From contig JAJCZP010000152.1 in the NCBI GenBank assembly GCA_029262315.1, positions 1 to 37,763 on the forward strand: a DNA stretch of 37,763 nt, read 5' to 3'. Shown here one piece after another: positions 6,864 through 15,251 of the stretch (the first letter of the stretch is position 1; every line of letters starts with the position of its first letter). Made by a program: the position numbers and the translations under genes. The stretch is from Deltaproteobacteria bacterium (GTDB lineage: Bacteria; Desulfobacterota; Binatia; UTPRO1). The notes under the pieces are model-generated. The model made no database searches. It was not told the origin of the DNA and was given only the letters and a program-made list of their open reading frames with translations.

Positions 6864-9470
6864 CTATGGTGTCACGCAGGGCAGGCCGGAGCAGACGTCC
6901 ACAATTGCGCCACCAGTTTTCAGGAACTCGGACTTTTGCATCCGTGCGTCCGGGCTACGCCGGGGGCATTCGTGAGGGTCGGAATCGTGATCCTGGGCGC
7001 AGAGCGTCAGATCCGTCCATTCGGGATCCACGTTGGTGATCTCGGGGGGAGGCTCGTTCCCGACCGGTGGCGCCGGATTGCCGCTGTCCCAGATCACCAC
7101 GGCCGAGCCATCGAACGGATACGCGGGAATGGCGGGGATGTCGTAGTACGGATCCACCTCGGGCAGGACCTTGCTGCCCGACACGATGGGGGTGTGGATC
7201 GAGGCGCCGTTGCTGCGCGCTGCAATCTCGGCGGTGACCGGCGCGACTTGATGGTCGCCGAAGGCCACCTGGTAGAGGTTCTTCTTGGCCGGGGTTCCCG
7301 GGTAGGTGTCGGCCAGGGTGTGGTTGACGTGGCCGTTCGGATCGGTCCGGTCCCACATGGTCTGTGCGATCGACAGCAGCGTCACCCGGTCGAGTTCGTT
7401 CAGATAGGTCGTCGCCAGGATTGCGCTGAACGGGTCGAAGTCGACGCTGCGGCGCAGTAGCGTGCTGTAGTTGATGCCGGGGACGCCGAGCACGAAGCGG
7501 GTGATGTCCTGGGCGAAGGCCGCCAGGACGCCGCCCAGGATCCCACCCTGGCTGTTGCCGTCGTAGAAGAGCGCGCTCGGATCGATCACGGACTGGCCGC
7601 CCACTTGGAACGCGGCGTCGGCGGCGAAGCCGTTGGCATGTTGCATCAACTTGCCGAGCGTCATGAAGTTGAGCACGCCCTGGTGCTGGCGGTCGATGAA
7701 CTTGGGGAAGTTCGAGAAGTCTTGGAGCACCGAGAACACGATGCCGAGATCCTCCGAGGCGAAGCCCGACCAGTCGGTGCCACACATGACGAAGTTGTGC
7801 TCCGACGCCATATCGCGCACGTGGCTCGCGCTTGTCTGATTGCCGGTTCCCAGGAGGCCGTGACCGTAGAGGGACGGGCGGGCCGGGACGGCGGGTGCTG
7901 CGCCGCCCGTGGTGGCTGCGTAGGGGATGACGCAACGGTAGCTGGCCGTGAAGAAATCACCGAGGTTCTCGGGCAGACCGTCGGCGCCCAACCGCAGGCG
8001 GGATCCCGGGACGCCGCCGCCGTCGAGGTAGAGGGGGACTTGGAAGGTCCCGTCGACCTGGCGGAAGATGTTGGCGTCGAGCGGCTCAGTGACGCTGTCC
8101 ACCGTGAACGCTGGCGAGGCTCCCGCGAGCACGTTGTCGAAGGCATCGTCGCGCATCTGCAGCAGATACTGCGAGGTGCTTTCGACCGATTGCGTCGAGA
8201 AGTCCCACGCCAGGAAGAGATCGTCGCGTGGAATACCCGCACTTTCGAGAATGTCGAAGAGCTCTTCCATGTGCGGGCGACGAGCCTCGACGGGAAATTG
8301 ATGGGTCGCGACCCGGTCGCGATAGGCGGCGAAGGTCGCCCCGGCTTCGAGAGCCGCACCCCCGGCGTCCTTCATGTTTCGCAGTGCGACGATGAAACGC
8401 TTGTCGTTCGGTAGATTCCTTCCGACGCGCATGATCAAGCCGTGCTCGGCCGGAACGCTTCCACTGACATCGCGTTCCACCCACAGCAATTGCTTGGCCC
8501 CGGTTTCGGCGTCGATCAAGACGACCGGCGAATTGGGATCCAGCGAGGCGGCCAGGTCGGTGATCGGCGGGGCGCCCGTCATCGCGAGGTCGATTTCTTG
8601 ATCGTCGGTCAGCAGCATCGGGCCGACGGAGAAGCCGTCGATGATGTTCCAGGCAGTCGGGTCGACTTGTACGGCACCGGCGTTGACGGGCATCGCCTGG
8701 GGCGCGAGGTTGAGGCGCCGATGGGAGGCGGCGGAAGGATCGACGACCGAGAAGTAGTCGTTCGATAACGGGAAGAGGCAGCGCGTGGTGTCGAGTGGAT
8801 CGCACGGGCCCGCGGCGGCTCCGACCATCTGCGCGGCCGTCTGCTCCACGAAGTCGGCGGAGGCTTCACCGAGCAGACTGGAGAGATCCGCGCACTTCTT
8901 GTCGATCTTGACGACCGCCTTGGCCCCGGCCTCTGTTACCTTGGTTTCGAACTTGTCGAGATCGCAGTTGGGTTTCTTCGCGCATAGCGCGGCCTGTTTC
9001 AGGTTCTTCGAGAGGAGTTTGCCGGCTTCCTTGGCGGCGGCGAGCAGGCACTTGCTCTCGTCCGACGTCGCGCCGACGAGGAAGGGGCCACTGGCACCGC
9101 CGAAGCTACGGAAGTCGATGCTTGCGACTTCGCGTGTGCAGGCTGCCTCGAAGCGTGCAGTCAGCTCGGCCGGCGTGAGCGGTTCGTAGCCTGCATTGCC
9201 TACCGTCTCCGTGCCGAGACATTTCTTGCTGACGATTTTGTCGATCTTGGCGAGCGCGGAGACGACCTTCTTGTCTCCAGGAGAGCAGGCGGCGCCCGTC
9301 TTCTTGAAACAGGCGACCGAGGCTTTGCTGAGCTTGCCGATGCACGTGGGCAGGGCCTTGCCGGCGGCCTGAGCGCATAGCTCGCCCGGAGTCGCGGCGC
9401 GCGCGAGGCCCGGCAAGCTGACGAGGAAGACAACGAGCGCGAGAGACGGGGAGAACGTACGCAACGCCAT
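6864..9470 (-). CDS. Exported alpha/beta hydrolase (lipase-like) with Lys/Cys-rich N-terminal domain
   Basis: An 868-residue exported protein. A signal peptide (about residues 1-25, ending GLARA-A) precedes a helical Lys/Cys-rich region to about residue 215. Its paired cysteines sit in patterns such as CIGKLSKASVACFKK, KIDKIVSKKC and KIDKKC. The rest resembles large bacterial lipase/esterase-like alpha/beta hydrolases: a strand region, then YGHGLLG (possible oxyanion loop), CGTDWSGF, and the nucleophile elbow D-G-N-S-Q-G-G with Ser640. Late candidates for the acid and histidine are the D and H of FGDHQVAP. It probably hydrolyses an ester at the cell surface or outside; the substrate is unknown. 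The start is supported by GGAGG six bases before the ATG. The N-terminal region resembles segments in the proteins at 29716 and 33498. Confidence 0.8.
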   Translation of the reverse strand: MALRTFSPSLALVVFLVSLPGLARAATPGELCAQAAGKALPTCIGKLSKASVACFKKTGAACSPGDKKVVSALAKIDKIVSKKCLGTETVGNAGYEPLTPAELTARFEAACTREVASIDFRSFGGASGPFLVGATSDESKCLLAAAKEAGKLLSKNLKQAALCAKKPNCDLDKFETKVTEAGAKAVVKIDKKCADLSSLLGEASADFVEQTAAQMVGAAAGPCDPLDTTRCLFPLSNDYFSVVDPSAASHRRLNLAPQAMPVNAGAVQVDPTAWNIIDGFSVGPMLLTDDQEIDLAMTGAPPITDLAASLDPNSPVVLIDAETGAKQLLWVERDVSGSVPAEHGLIMRVGRNLPNDKRFIVALRNMKDAGGAALEAGATFAAYRDRVATHQFPVEARRPHMEELFDILESAGIPRDDLFLAWDFSTQSVESTSQYLLQMRDDAFDNVLAGASPAFTVDSVTEPLDANIFRQVDGTFQVPLYLDGGGVPGSRLRLGADGLPENLGDFFTASYRCVIPYAATTGGAAPAVPARPSLYGHGLLGTGNQTSASHVRDMASEHNFVMCGTDWSGFASEDLGIVFSVLQDFSNFPKFIDRQHQGVLNFMTLGKLMQHANGFAADAAFQVGGQSVIDPSALFYDGNSQGGILGGVLAAFAQDITRFVLGVPGINYSTLLRRSVDFDPFSAILATTYLNELDRVTLLSIAQTMWDRTDPNGHVNHTLADTYPGTPAKKNLYQVAFGDHQVAPVTAEIAARSNGASIHTPIVSGSKVLPEVDPYYDIPAIPAYPFDGSAVVIWDSGNPAPPVGNEPPPEITNVDPEWTDLTLCAQDHDSDPHECPRRSPDARMQKSEFLKTGGAIVDVCSGLPCVTP

Positions 9471-9672
9471 AAACGACCTCCGGATGTTTTAGTTCCTTCT
9501 TTGCGGATCGGTGCACGACGGCGGACCGACCGGAGTGAGCCGATCCGGAATCACGAATGCCAGATCGCAGATGCCCCGGGCGGCGTCAAGGCGAATGACA
9601 AGCAAGCATGAACACCCAGTTCGCTTCGGGCATTCCCATCGCCGGCATGGCTCCAGCACTGCCCGGACTTGC

Positions 9673-10374
9673 TCAGTCGACCTCGTCTTGCTCACAAACT
9701 CCGCGCACCCCGTTGTTGCGCAGATTCCATTCCGGGACGAGGTTCAAGGCGTTGGCGACGATGCTGAATGAGCACTTCCCACCAACGTAGCAGGCGTCCG
9801 GGATGGGCACGTGATACGTTCGCTCCGTGCCTTTCGCTAGGTACGGTAGCTGCTCGAGCTTGAACCCGGGAAGATCCCAGATGTAGATGTAGCTCCCCGG
9901 CGTCGTTGGAGTCCCGTTCGGTACCTCGAACAAGACCCAGAGGAAGCCATCACGCTCGACGTTGCTGAATCCGTCGTTGCGGACGATGATGCGTAAGAGT
10001 TTTCCATCGTCGTTGGCACTCTTCGCGCACGAATCGTTCGGGCCAGTGACGCGGCAACACGCGCCCGGACTCGGTTCGACGATCAGATAGTCGTTCATCT
10101 CCCGGCACACGCCGCGTCCAAACTTCGAGTCGTTCGCTGGGTTCGTATCGATGACGTTCGTGTTTTTCGACTCGACCAGGACGGTGAACTCGCAGTTCTC
10201 GAGATCGTTCCGGCACGCCGTCGGCACCTCGAACTGCTTCATCTTCGACTCGTCCGGCGCGAGCTTCACGGTCTTCCAGCCTGAGGCGCCACCCCATTGC
10301 GGCGCAAAGTCCACCCGCACCTGCGCCGAGTGCGACTGCGTTCCCTTCTCGTTGTTCTTCACACCGACGTACAT
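9673..10374 (-). CDS. Two-module CARDB-like cysteine-containing protein
   Basis: A 233-residue beta-rich protein that looks like two tandem CARDB-type (Ig-like) modules. Each has the family alternation of strands and ends the same way: NPANDSKFGRGVC in the first and NLRNNGVRGVCE in the second. Shared features include a paired-cysteine turn (ACRNDLENCEF, ACYVGGKCSF). Such modules are normally extracytoplasmic, yet no signal peptide is present: an in-frame TGA lies one codon before the ATG. AGGAGG is about 12 bases upstream, rather far. Either export uses another route or the real N-terminus is missing. A sigma-54-like -24/-12 element stands 47 bases upstream of the ATG, matching a short leader. 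It diverges from the lipase-maturation-factor-like gene. Function unknown. Confidence 0.7.
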   Translation of the reverse strand: MYVGVKNNEKGTQSHSAQVRVDFAPQWGGASGWKTVKLAPDESKMKQFEVPTACRNDLENCEFTVLVESKNTNVIDTNPANDSKFGRGVCREMNDYLIVEPSPGACCRVTGPNDSCAKSANDDGKLLRIIVRNDGFSNVERDGFLWVLFEVPNGTPTTPGSYIYIWDLPGFKLEQLPYLAKGTERTYHVPIPDACYVGGKCSFSIVANALNLVPEWNLRNNGVRGVCEQDEVD

Positions 10375-10420
10375 TATTCACGGTGCACCTCCTCCGTCTG
10401 TGCTCTCTGCCCAAGGGGAA

Positions 10421-10436
10421 TGCATCCGTCGTGCCA
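10421..10436 (-). promoter_or_regulatory. Sigma-54 (-24/-12) promoter element, CARDB-like gene
   Basis: The minus strand reads TGGCACGACGGATGCA. Against the consensus TGGCACG-N4-TTGCW only the first T of the -12 half differs, and the GG-N10-GC spacing is exact. The predicted start near 10409 would give a leader of about 35 bases carrying the Shine-Dalgarno, in the correct order for the gene at 10374. Confidence 0.6.
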
Positions 10437-10571
10437 GTGCCTCGCCCAATAGGGGGCGTGCCCGTACTGAGGCGATTCGCGTCGTCAGGACAGCTTTCCC
10501 CTGAGCCTTCCGAATGAGGGGAACGGCGGAGGTGTCACGCGTCGGGTGGTCAGGTTGGGGCGGTCGACGGT

Positions 10572-12137
10572 ATGCTCGACGCCGTGGTGCGGGATGCCGA
10601 GCGAGAGAGGACGGGAGTGCTGCATCCATCATCATACTGGCTCACGCGCTTTCTGATTCTTCGGCTCCTTGGGTTCGTTTATGTGGTCGCGTTTCTTTCG
10701 TTGGCGCACCAGGTGTTGCCGCTGATCGGGGAGCATGGACTTCTCCCGGCAGCGGACTTCCTAGAGCGCGTGGCGCTGCGTGCGGGCTCGCGTGGGGCGG
10801 GCTTCGCGGCGCTGCCGAGCGTCTTCTGGTTCGACAGTGCCGATGCGCTCCTGGCGGCGCTCGCGTGGCTCGGAGTCGGCGGCGCGGTGATCGTGCTCGC
10901 GGGGTACGCGAACGCCATCTTGCTGGCCGTACTGTGGGCGCTCTACATGTCTTTCGTCCACATCGGGCAGGTCTGGTACGGGTACGGATGGGAGATCCAG
11001 CTGCTCGAGACGGGCTTTCTCGCGATCTTCCTCGTGCCCGTCCTGGACGGGCGACCGTTCCCACGAACGGCGCCGCCCGCCGCGGTGCTCTGGCTCTATC
11101 GCTGGCTGATCGCTCGCATCATGCTCGGCGCGGGTTTGATCAAGCTCCGTGGTGATTCGTGCTGGCGTGACCTGACCTGTCTGCAATACCACTACGAGAC
11201 GCAGCCGATTCCGAATCCGCTGTCGCGCCTTCTCCACTTCATGCCGAGCTGGTTTCACCAACTCGGCGTCCTCTGGAACCACGTGACCGAGCTTGTCTTG
11301 GCGTGGCTCGCCTTCGGACCATCGGCGTTGCGGCGAATCGCGGGCGTCTTCCTGATTGCCTTCCAGGTGTTCCTGATCGCGAGTGGGAACCTCTCGTTTC
11401 TCAACTGGTTGACGATCGTTCCCTGTCTCGCATGTCTCGACGACGCGTTTCTGCGACGCCTGCTGCCGGGCGCGTTGGTGCGACGGGCCGAAGCGGCGGC
11501 GCGCGATGCCGTTCCCCCAGCCCTTGCCGGTCGGGTGGTGGTCGGTGCGCTGGTCGCGGTGGTCGCAGTGCTGAGCATCGCGCCGGTCCGAAATCTACTC
11601 TCCCCGCGCCAGGCGATGAACACGTCGTTCGACCGGCTTCATCTCGTCAATACGTACGGGGCGTTCGGCAGTGTTGGGCGGCAGCGCCCCGAGCTCGTCG
11701 TCGAGGGCACGAATGACCCCGCGATCACCGAGACGACGCGATGGCGTCCCTACGAGTTCAAGTGCAAGCCTGGGGCGGTCGATCGTCGTCCATGTCAGAT
11801 CTCGCCGTATCACTACCGACTCGACTGGCAGATCTGGTTCGCGGCGATGTCGGAGGTGCGCCGACATCCATGGACGATCCATCTCGTCGCCAAACTCCTG
11901 GAAGGAGATCCGGCGGTCCTGACCCTGTTCGCGGAGAACCCATTTCCGGACGGGCCGCCGCGCTACGTGCGCATCATGCGCTATCGCTACGAGTTCGCGC
12001 CGCGCGGCGATGTGTCAGGCACCTGGTGGAAACGTGAGCTCATCGGGCAATGGTTTCCACCGCTCGAGGTCGACGATATCCGCATGCAGCGGATGCTCCG
12101 CGAGTACGGCTGGTCGATAGACGTGCCCGCTCGATAG
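10572..12137 (+). CDS. Lipase maturation factor family membrane protein
   Basis: A 521-residue multi-pass membrane protein of the lipase maturation factor (LMF1-like) family. The signature lies at about residues 186-218: GLIKLRGDSCWRDLTCLQY followed by HYETQPIPNPLS. Hydrophobic helices lie around 25-50, 85-145, 225-290 and 325-345, with a soluble C-terminal domain after about 360 containing FNRLHLVNTYGAFG-type sequence (here FDRLHLVNTYGAFG) and RWRPYEFKCKPG. Vertebrate LMF1 helps lipases fold in the ER; the role of bacterial homologues is not established, so the name is by homology only. It is tempting to link it to the exported lipase-like hydrolase upstream, but they are on opposite strands. 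The ATG at 10572 lacks a strong Shine-Dalgarno. A weak inverted repeat follows at 12147-12180. Confidence 0.9.
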   Translation: MLDAVVRDAERERTGVLHPSSYWLTRFLILRLLGFVYVVAFLSLAHQVLPLIGEHGLLPAADFLERVALRAGSRGAGFAALPSVFWFDSADALLAALAWLGVGGAVIVLAGYANAILLAVLWALYMSFVHIGQVWYGYGWEIQLLETGFLAIFLVPVLDGRPFPRTAPPAAVLWLYRWLIARIMLGAGLIKLRGDSCWRDLTCLQYHYETQPIPNPLSRLLHFMPSWFHQLGVLWNHVTELVLAWLAFGPSALRRIAGVFLIAFQVFLIASGNLSFLNWLTIVPCLACLDDAFLRRLLPGALVRRAEAAARDAVPPALAGRVVVGALVAVVAVLSIAPVRNLLSPRQAMNTSFDRLHLVNTYGAFGSVGRQRPELVVEGTNDPAITETTRWRPYEFKCKPGAVDRRPCQISPYHYRLDWQIWFAAMSEVRRHPWTIHLVAKLLEGDPAVLTLFAENPFPDGPPRYVRIMRYRYEFAPRGDVSGTWWKRELIGQWFPPLEVDDIRMQRMLREYGWSIDVPAR

Positions 12138-12146
12138 CGGCGGAGG

Positions 12147-12180
12147 GGGCAACTCACCGTCAGGCGGCAGCGGGTTGCCC
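12147..12180 (+). terminator. Weak inverted repeat after the LMF-like gene
   Basis: GGGCAAC (12147-12153) and GTTGCCC (12174-12180) can pair across a 20-base loop ten bases after the stop. No T-run follows, so termination is only a possibility. Confidence 0.25.
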
Positions 12181-12205
12181 GTGTCGTCGGCTGCGGGGCG
12201 GGCGC

Positions 12206-12673
12206 CTATGGTGCGGCGGCTTCGCGGCGCTCTAGGCTTTCGGCGGGCCACAGTTCCTCCCGGTCGTAGAGGACGTCGAACGATGGGGTATCGTCCGGGA
12301 GACGAACCCAGGGCAGTTTCGAGCGCGTGAATATGTGGGCGTTCGGCGGCAGGGCCGATGGATCATCGAGTGTGCCGACCCGAATGAAGCGGAGTTCGGG
12401 CTGGCGGCCGTAGTCGCTCCACACCGCCGTCTTGCAGTCCGGGCAGCGGTAGAGGTCGTGCACCTGTCCGCTACCGGAGCCGACGGGCGAGGGCTCCGGA
12501 TCTCCCGACAGCTTCTCGATCCGGTCCGTCTCGATGCAGGCGTTGATCGCGAAGGCACTTCCGGTCTGCACCTGGCAGTACGTGCAGTGGCAGCAGTTCA
12601 CGAAGATCGGTCGGGAGCGCAGCCGGTACCGGATCTTGCGACAGAAACATCCACCTTCGAGAGTCTCCGACAC
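12206..12673 (-). CDS. GFA/CENP-V family zinc protein
   Basis: A 155-residue cytoplasmic protein of the GFA family (named for glutathione-dependent formaldehyde-activating enzyme). The zinc-binding cysteines are all visible: C9 and C11 (GGCFC), the CCHCTYC cluster (C27, C28, C30, C33), and C77/C80 in RCPDCKTAVWSDYG, followed by a RVGTLDDPSAL strand. Some members bind glutathione adducts, but most are uncharacterised. Translation starts at GTG 12673, backed by AGGAGG six bases upstream. It lies 26 bases downstream of the acyl-CoA dehydrogenase gene on the same strand, so the two are likely co-transcribed. Whether it acts on an aldehyde or thiol adduct in the same pathway is inference. Confidence 0.9.
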   Translation of the reverse strand: MSETLEGGCFCRKIRYRLRSRPIFVNCCHCTYCQVQTGSAFAINACIETDRIEKLSGDPEPSPVGSGSGQVHDLYRCPDCKTAVWSDYGRQPELRFIRVGTLDDPSALPPNAHIFTRSKLPWVRLPDDTPSFDVLYDREELWPAESLERREAAAP

Positions 12674-12699
12674 GTCCGACCTCCTGTGTGGCGTCGCCG

Positions 12700-13869
12700 C
12701 TAGCCGGCGAGCTTCAACCGGTTGGCGATGTTGTTGCGTTGCATGTTGGAGGAGCCGCCGACGATCGGCATGCCGAGGAGATCGCGCACGTGCCGCTCCA
12801 TGTTGTATTCGCCGGAGAGTCCGTAGGCGCCCATCACGCGTTGACAGATGATCGCGATCTCGACCGCGGTTTCAGCCACGAAGAGCTTCGCCATCGATGT
12901 CTCGATGCCGCATGGGCGCCGCTCATTGGCGAGAGAGACGGCGTGGTGCAGCATGTGCCGGCAGGCCTCGAGCTTGGTACGCGCATCGACGAGTGCGTGA
13001 CGTACGGCTTGATGGCCGCTGATGGGCCGCCCGAACTGCTGGCGCTCCTGCGCGTAGCGCCAGGCCTCCTCGACCGCGGCCTGTGCGATCCCGAACGTGA
13101 TGGCGGTGATCTCGATACGCTCGACGTCGAGTGCTTCGCCCGCCAGCATGCCCCAGCCGCGATTCCACGCCGGTTCGCCACCGACGATGTTCTCGATCGG
13201 AATCTCGGCATCCTCGAAGATCACGTCACTGCTGAGCGTGTATCGAATGTTGGCGTGCTCGATCGGCTGGATGGTCACGCCGGGGGTGCGCGGCGGAATC
13301 AGCACCAGGGAGAGATTCTCGTAGCGCGGGGCGTCGCCGTCGCTCCGCACGAGGCAGTAGATGTAGTCGGCGAAGTCGGCTCCGGTGCACCAGCGCTTCG
13401 TGCCGTTCACGACGACGCGGGTGCCGTCGGACGAACGGCGCGCGGTCGTGCCGACACTCGCAAGGTCACCGCCGACATCGGGTTCGGTGAGACCGTAGGC
13501 GAAGAGCAGCTCGCCGCGCGCCAATCGCGGGAGCAGTGAGCGCTTCTGCGCTTCGGTGCCGTTCTCCGAGATGTTGACACCGCCGTAGAACGCGCAGTGC
13601 ACGAACGGTCCCGCGAGGCACGCGCCGTGTCGGCAGAGCTCCTCGATCACGGCCACTGCGGCGAGCAGATCGCGCCCCTGTCCACCGTACTGCTCGTCGA
13701 TGGTCAGACCACAGACGCCGAGATCCGCCAGTTTCCGGAAGACCTCCGGCGGAAAACGGTGCTCGCGATCCCATTGCCGAACTTTCTCCGGCGGCATCTC
13801 CGCCGCCCCGAATCGCTGCACGGTTTCGCGGAGCTGCGTGACGTGGTCGGGTTCGTTTGGGAAGGGCAT
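12700..13869 (-). CDS. Acyl-CoA dehydrogenase family protein
   Basis: A 389-residue flavoprotein of the acyl-CoA dehydrogenase family, with the usual N-terminal helices, a central beta domain (YGLTEPDVGGDLASV, RVVVNGTKRWCTGA) and a C-terminal helical domain (YAQERQQFGRPI, QRVMGAYGLSGEY). The position that carries the catalytic glutamate in short- and medium-chain enzymes (IYEGTSEIQ) reads IVGGSSNMQ, so Gly371 replaces it. A glutamate at 250 in ALDVER matches the alternative catalytic position of isovaleryl- and long-chain enzymes, so activity is probably kept. It would pass electrons to ETF while introducing a C2-C3 double bond in an acyl-CoA. The substrate chain is unknown. It heads an operon with the GFA gene; no clear Shine-Dalgarno precedes the ATG. 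Confidence 0.93.
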   Translation of the reverse strand: MPFPNEPDHVTQLRETVQRFGAAEMPPEKVRQWDREHRFPPEVFRKLADLGVCGLTIDEQYGGQGRDLLAAVAVIEELCRHGACLAGPFVHCAFYGGVNISENGTEAQKRSLLPRLARGELLFAYGLTEPDVGGDLASVGTTARRSSDGTRVVVNGTKRWCTGADFADYIYCLVRSDGDAPRYENLSLVLIPPRTPGVTIQPIEHANIRYTLSSDVIFEDAEIPIENIVGGEPAWNRGWGMLAGEALDVERIEITAITFGIAQAAVEEAWRYAQERQQFGRPISGHQAVRHALVDARTKLEACRHMLHHAVSLANERRPCGIETSMAKLFVAETAVEIAIICQRVMGAYGLSGEYNMERHVRDLLGMPIVGGSSNMQRNNIANRLKLAG

Positions 13870-13932
13870 GGGAACGCTGCTCTAGTACCGCCCGCTGGGC
13901 GCTTACGCTAGCACAGATCGGGAAAACGGCCG

Positions 13933-13961
13933 GGGGCTCCTGCTCGGGAAGCAGGAGCCCC
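13933..13961 (-). terminator. Strong hairpin after the methyltransferase gene
   Basis: GGGGCTCCTGCT (13933-13944) and AGCAGGAGCCCC (13950-13961) form a perfect 12-base stem with a 5-base loop, eight bases past the methyltransferase stop. On the minus strand TTTT follows within about six bases, as in an intrinsic terminator with an offset T-run. Confidence 0.7.
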
Positions 13962-13968
13962 GCCAACC

Positions 13969-15027
13969 CTACGGTCGAACTTCGAGTACCAGGTTGAACG
14001 GCGTCTCGGTCGCACGGCGGAAGCGGGTGAAGCCGGCGCGCTTGACGACGTCGTCGAGCTGTCCTTCCCCGGCTTGCGCGCCGAGGCCGAGACCGACTTC
14101 CTGCGAGAGCGAGGCCGGCGTGCAGACGAGCGTCGAGACCGAGTAGAACAGCCGGCCGATTGGATTCAAGTTGTCCGCGAGGTCGTCGTTCGCGAACGGC
14201 TCGACGAGCAGCCAGGTGCCGTCGGGCTTCAGCGACTTCCGTACGTGTTCGGACGCGCCTACGGGATCGCCCATGTCGTGCAGACAATCGAAGAACGTCA
14301 CCAGGTCGAAGTCAGTGCCAGGGTAGGTCTTGGCGGCCGCGACCTCGAACGTGACGCGGTCCGAAAGGCCAGCCTCCGCCGCGCGCTGGCGCGCGCTCTC
14401 GATGGACTCGGCGTGATAGTCGAATCCGACGAAGGTCGAGTTCGGAAACGCGCGCGCCATGATGATGGTCGAGGCGCCGTGGCCGCAGCCGATGTCGGCG
14501 ACTTTCGCTCCCGCTTCGAGCTTCTCCTGCACGCCGTCGAGGGCGGGGATCCACGACTCGACCAGATTGGCGAGGTAGCCGGGACGGAAGAAGCGCTCCG
14601 TGCCCTCGAAGAGGCCGGGATCGTGCTCGTGCCAGCCGACGCCGCCACCGTTCTTGAAGGCTTCGGTGACTTTGGGCTCGGCCTTCATCGCGGAGGTCAT
14701 CCCTTGGAAGCCGCCGAGTACGCATGCCGGGCTGGTCTCGTCGGTGAGTGCCGCGGCGTGCGCGTCCGGGAGAGTGTACGACTTGGTGGCGCGATCGTAC
14801 TCGACGTACCCGGCGGCTGCCTGTGCCGATAGCCACTCGCGCACCAGGCGCTCACCAGTGTCGGTCCGCTTTGCCAACTCTTCTGAGGTGAGCGGGCCGG
14901 CGCCTGCCATGGCGCGGTACAGTCCGACCTTGTCGCCGATGACGACGAGCGACGCCGTGAGCGCGCTCCCGAGATCGCCCATCGCCTTGCCAACGAACTC
15001 GTGCACTTTGTCCATGTCGACGTCCAT
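13969..15027 (-). CDS. SAM-dependent class I methyltransferase with N-terminal winged helix
   Basis: A 352-residue cytoplasmic methyltransferase. An N-terminal helical/winged-helix region (about 15-95: IGDKVGLYRAM, LTSEELAKRT, YVEYD) resembles the dimerisation domain of small-molecule O-methyltransferases. The Rossmann domain follows, with motif I VADIGCGHGAS at 176-186 and the acidic loop GFDY (Asp203). DLVTFFDCLHDMGDP corresponds to motif II and WLLVEPF to the next strand. The overall form resembles the mycobacterial Rv2258c-type enzymes; the acceptor substrate is unknown. GGGGAG lies five bases before the ATG. It diverges from the sigma-54-type regulator gene, has a -24/-12 element 72 bases upstream of the ATG, and ends in a strong hairpin. 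It is therefore a single-gene transcript and the best candidate target of that regulator. Confidence 0.9.
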   Translation of the reverse strand: MDVDMDKVHEFVGKAMGDLGSALTASLVVIGDKVGLYRAMAGAGPLTSEELAKRTDTGERLVREWLSAQAAAGYVEYDRATKSYTLPDAHAAALTDETSPACVLGGFQGMTSAMKAEPKVTEAFKNGGGVGWHEHDPGLFEGTERFFRPGYLANLVESWIPALDGVQEKLEAGAKVADIGCGHGASTIIMARAFPNSTFVGFDYHAESIESARQRAAEAGLSDRVTFEVAAAKTYPGTDFDLVTFFDCLHDMGDPVGASEHVRKSLKPDGTWLLVEPFANDDLADNLNPIGRLFYSVSTLVCTPASLSQEVGLGLGAQAGEGQLDDVVKRAGFTRFRRATETPFNLVLEVRP

Positions 15028-15098
15028 GATTTCTCCCCTTGTCTCTCTAGTTCTATGGTTGGAGTTGGTGATCTCAGCGTTGCTCTGGCTCTAGCATC

Positions 15099-15114
15099 GC
15101 AAGTGCGGTGCCAA
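15099..15114 (-). promoter_or_regulatory. Sigma-54 (-24/-12) promoter element, methyltransferase gene
   Basis: The minus strand reads TTGGCACCGCACTTGC. Both halves, TTGGCAC and TTGC, are exact with the correct five-base gap, so GG and GC stand ten bases apart. Only the weaker flanking positions (G after GGCAC, W after TTGC) differ from consensus. Transcription would start near 15087, 60 bases before the methyltransferase ATG. The divergent neighbour is a sigma-54-type AAA+ regulator. Confidence 0.7.
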
Positions 15115-15195
15115 CGGGTCCATCTCCGTAAGGGCTTGAAATCTCAGGGTTTGGTTACTAAGGCTCTAGGACCAATGGTGGTTCATGAGCCATAA

Positions 15196-15225
15196 GTGGC
15201 CCTTGTGGCCCATGATTCAGGGCCA
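15196..15225. promoter_or_regulatory. Possible enhancer (upstream activator) site
   Basis: TGGCCCT (15197-15203) and AGGGCCA (15219-15225) form an inverted repeat, and GTGGCCC occurs twice (15196-15202, 15205-15211). The site is about 85-110 bases upstream of the -24/-12 element of the methyltransferase and just before the regulator gene, the usual distance for a sigma-54 activator enhancer. Binding is inferred. Confidence 0.35.
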
Positions 15226-15251
15226 ACGAGCCGAACAAGGAGAACCGAGAC

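Noticed and set aside
9504-9547. CGGATCGG/CCGATCCG inverted repeat between the CARDB-like and hydrolase genes
   Set aside because: The 28-base loop is long, no T-run follows, and it lies about 130 bases from the upstream stop, so no function can be assigned.
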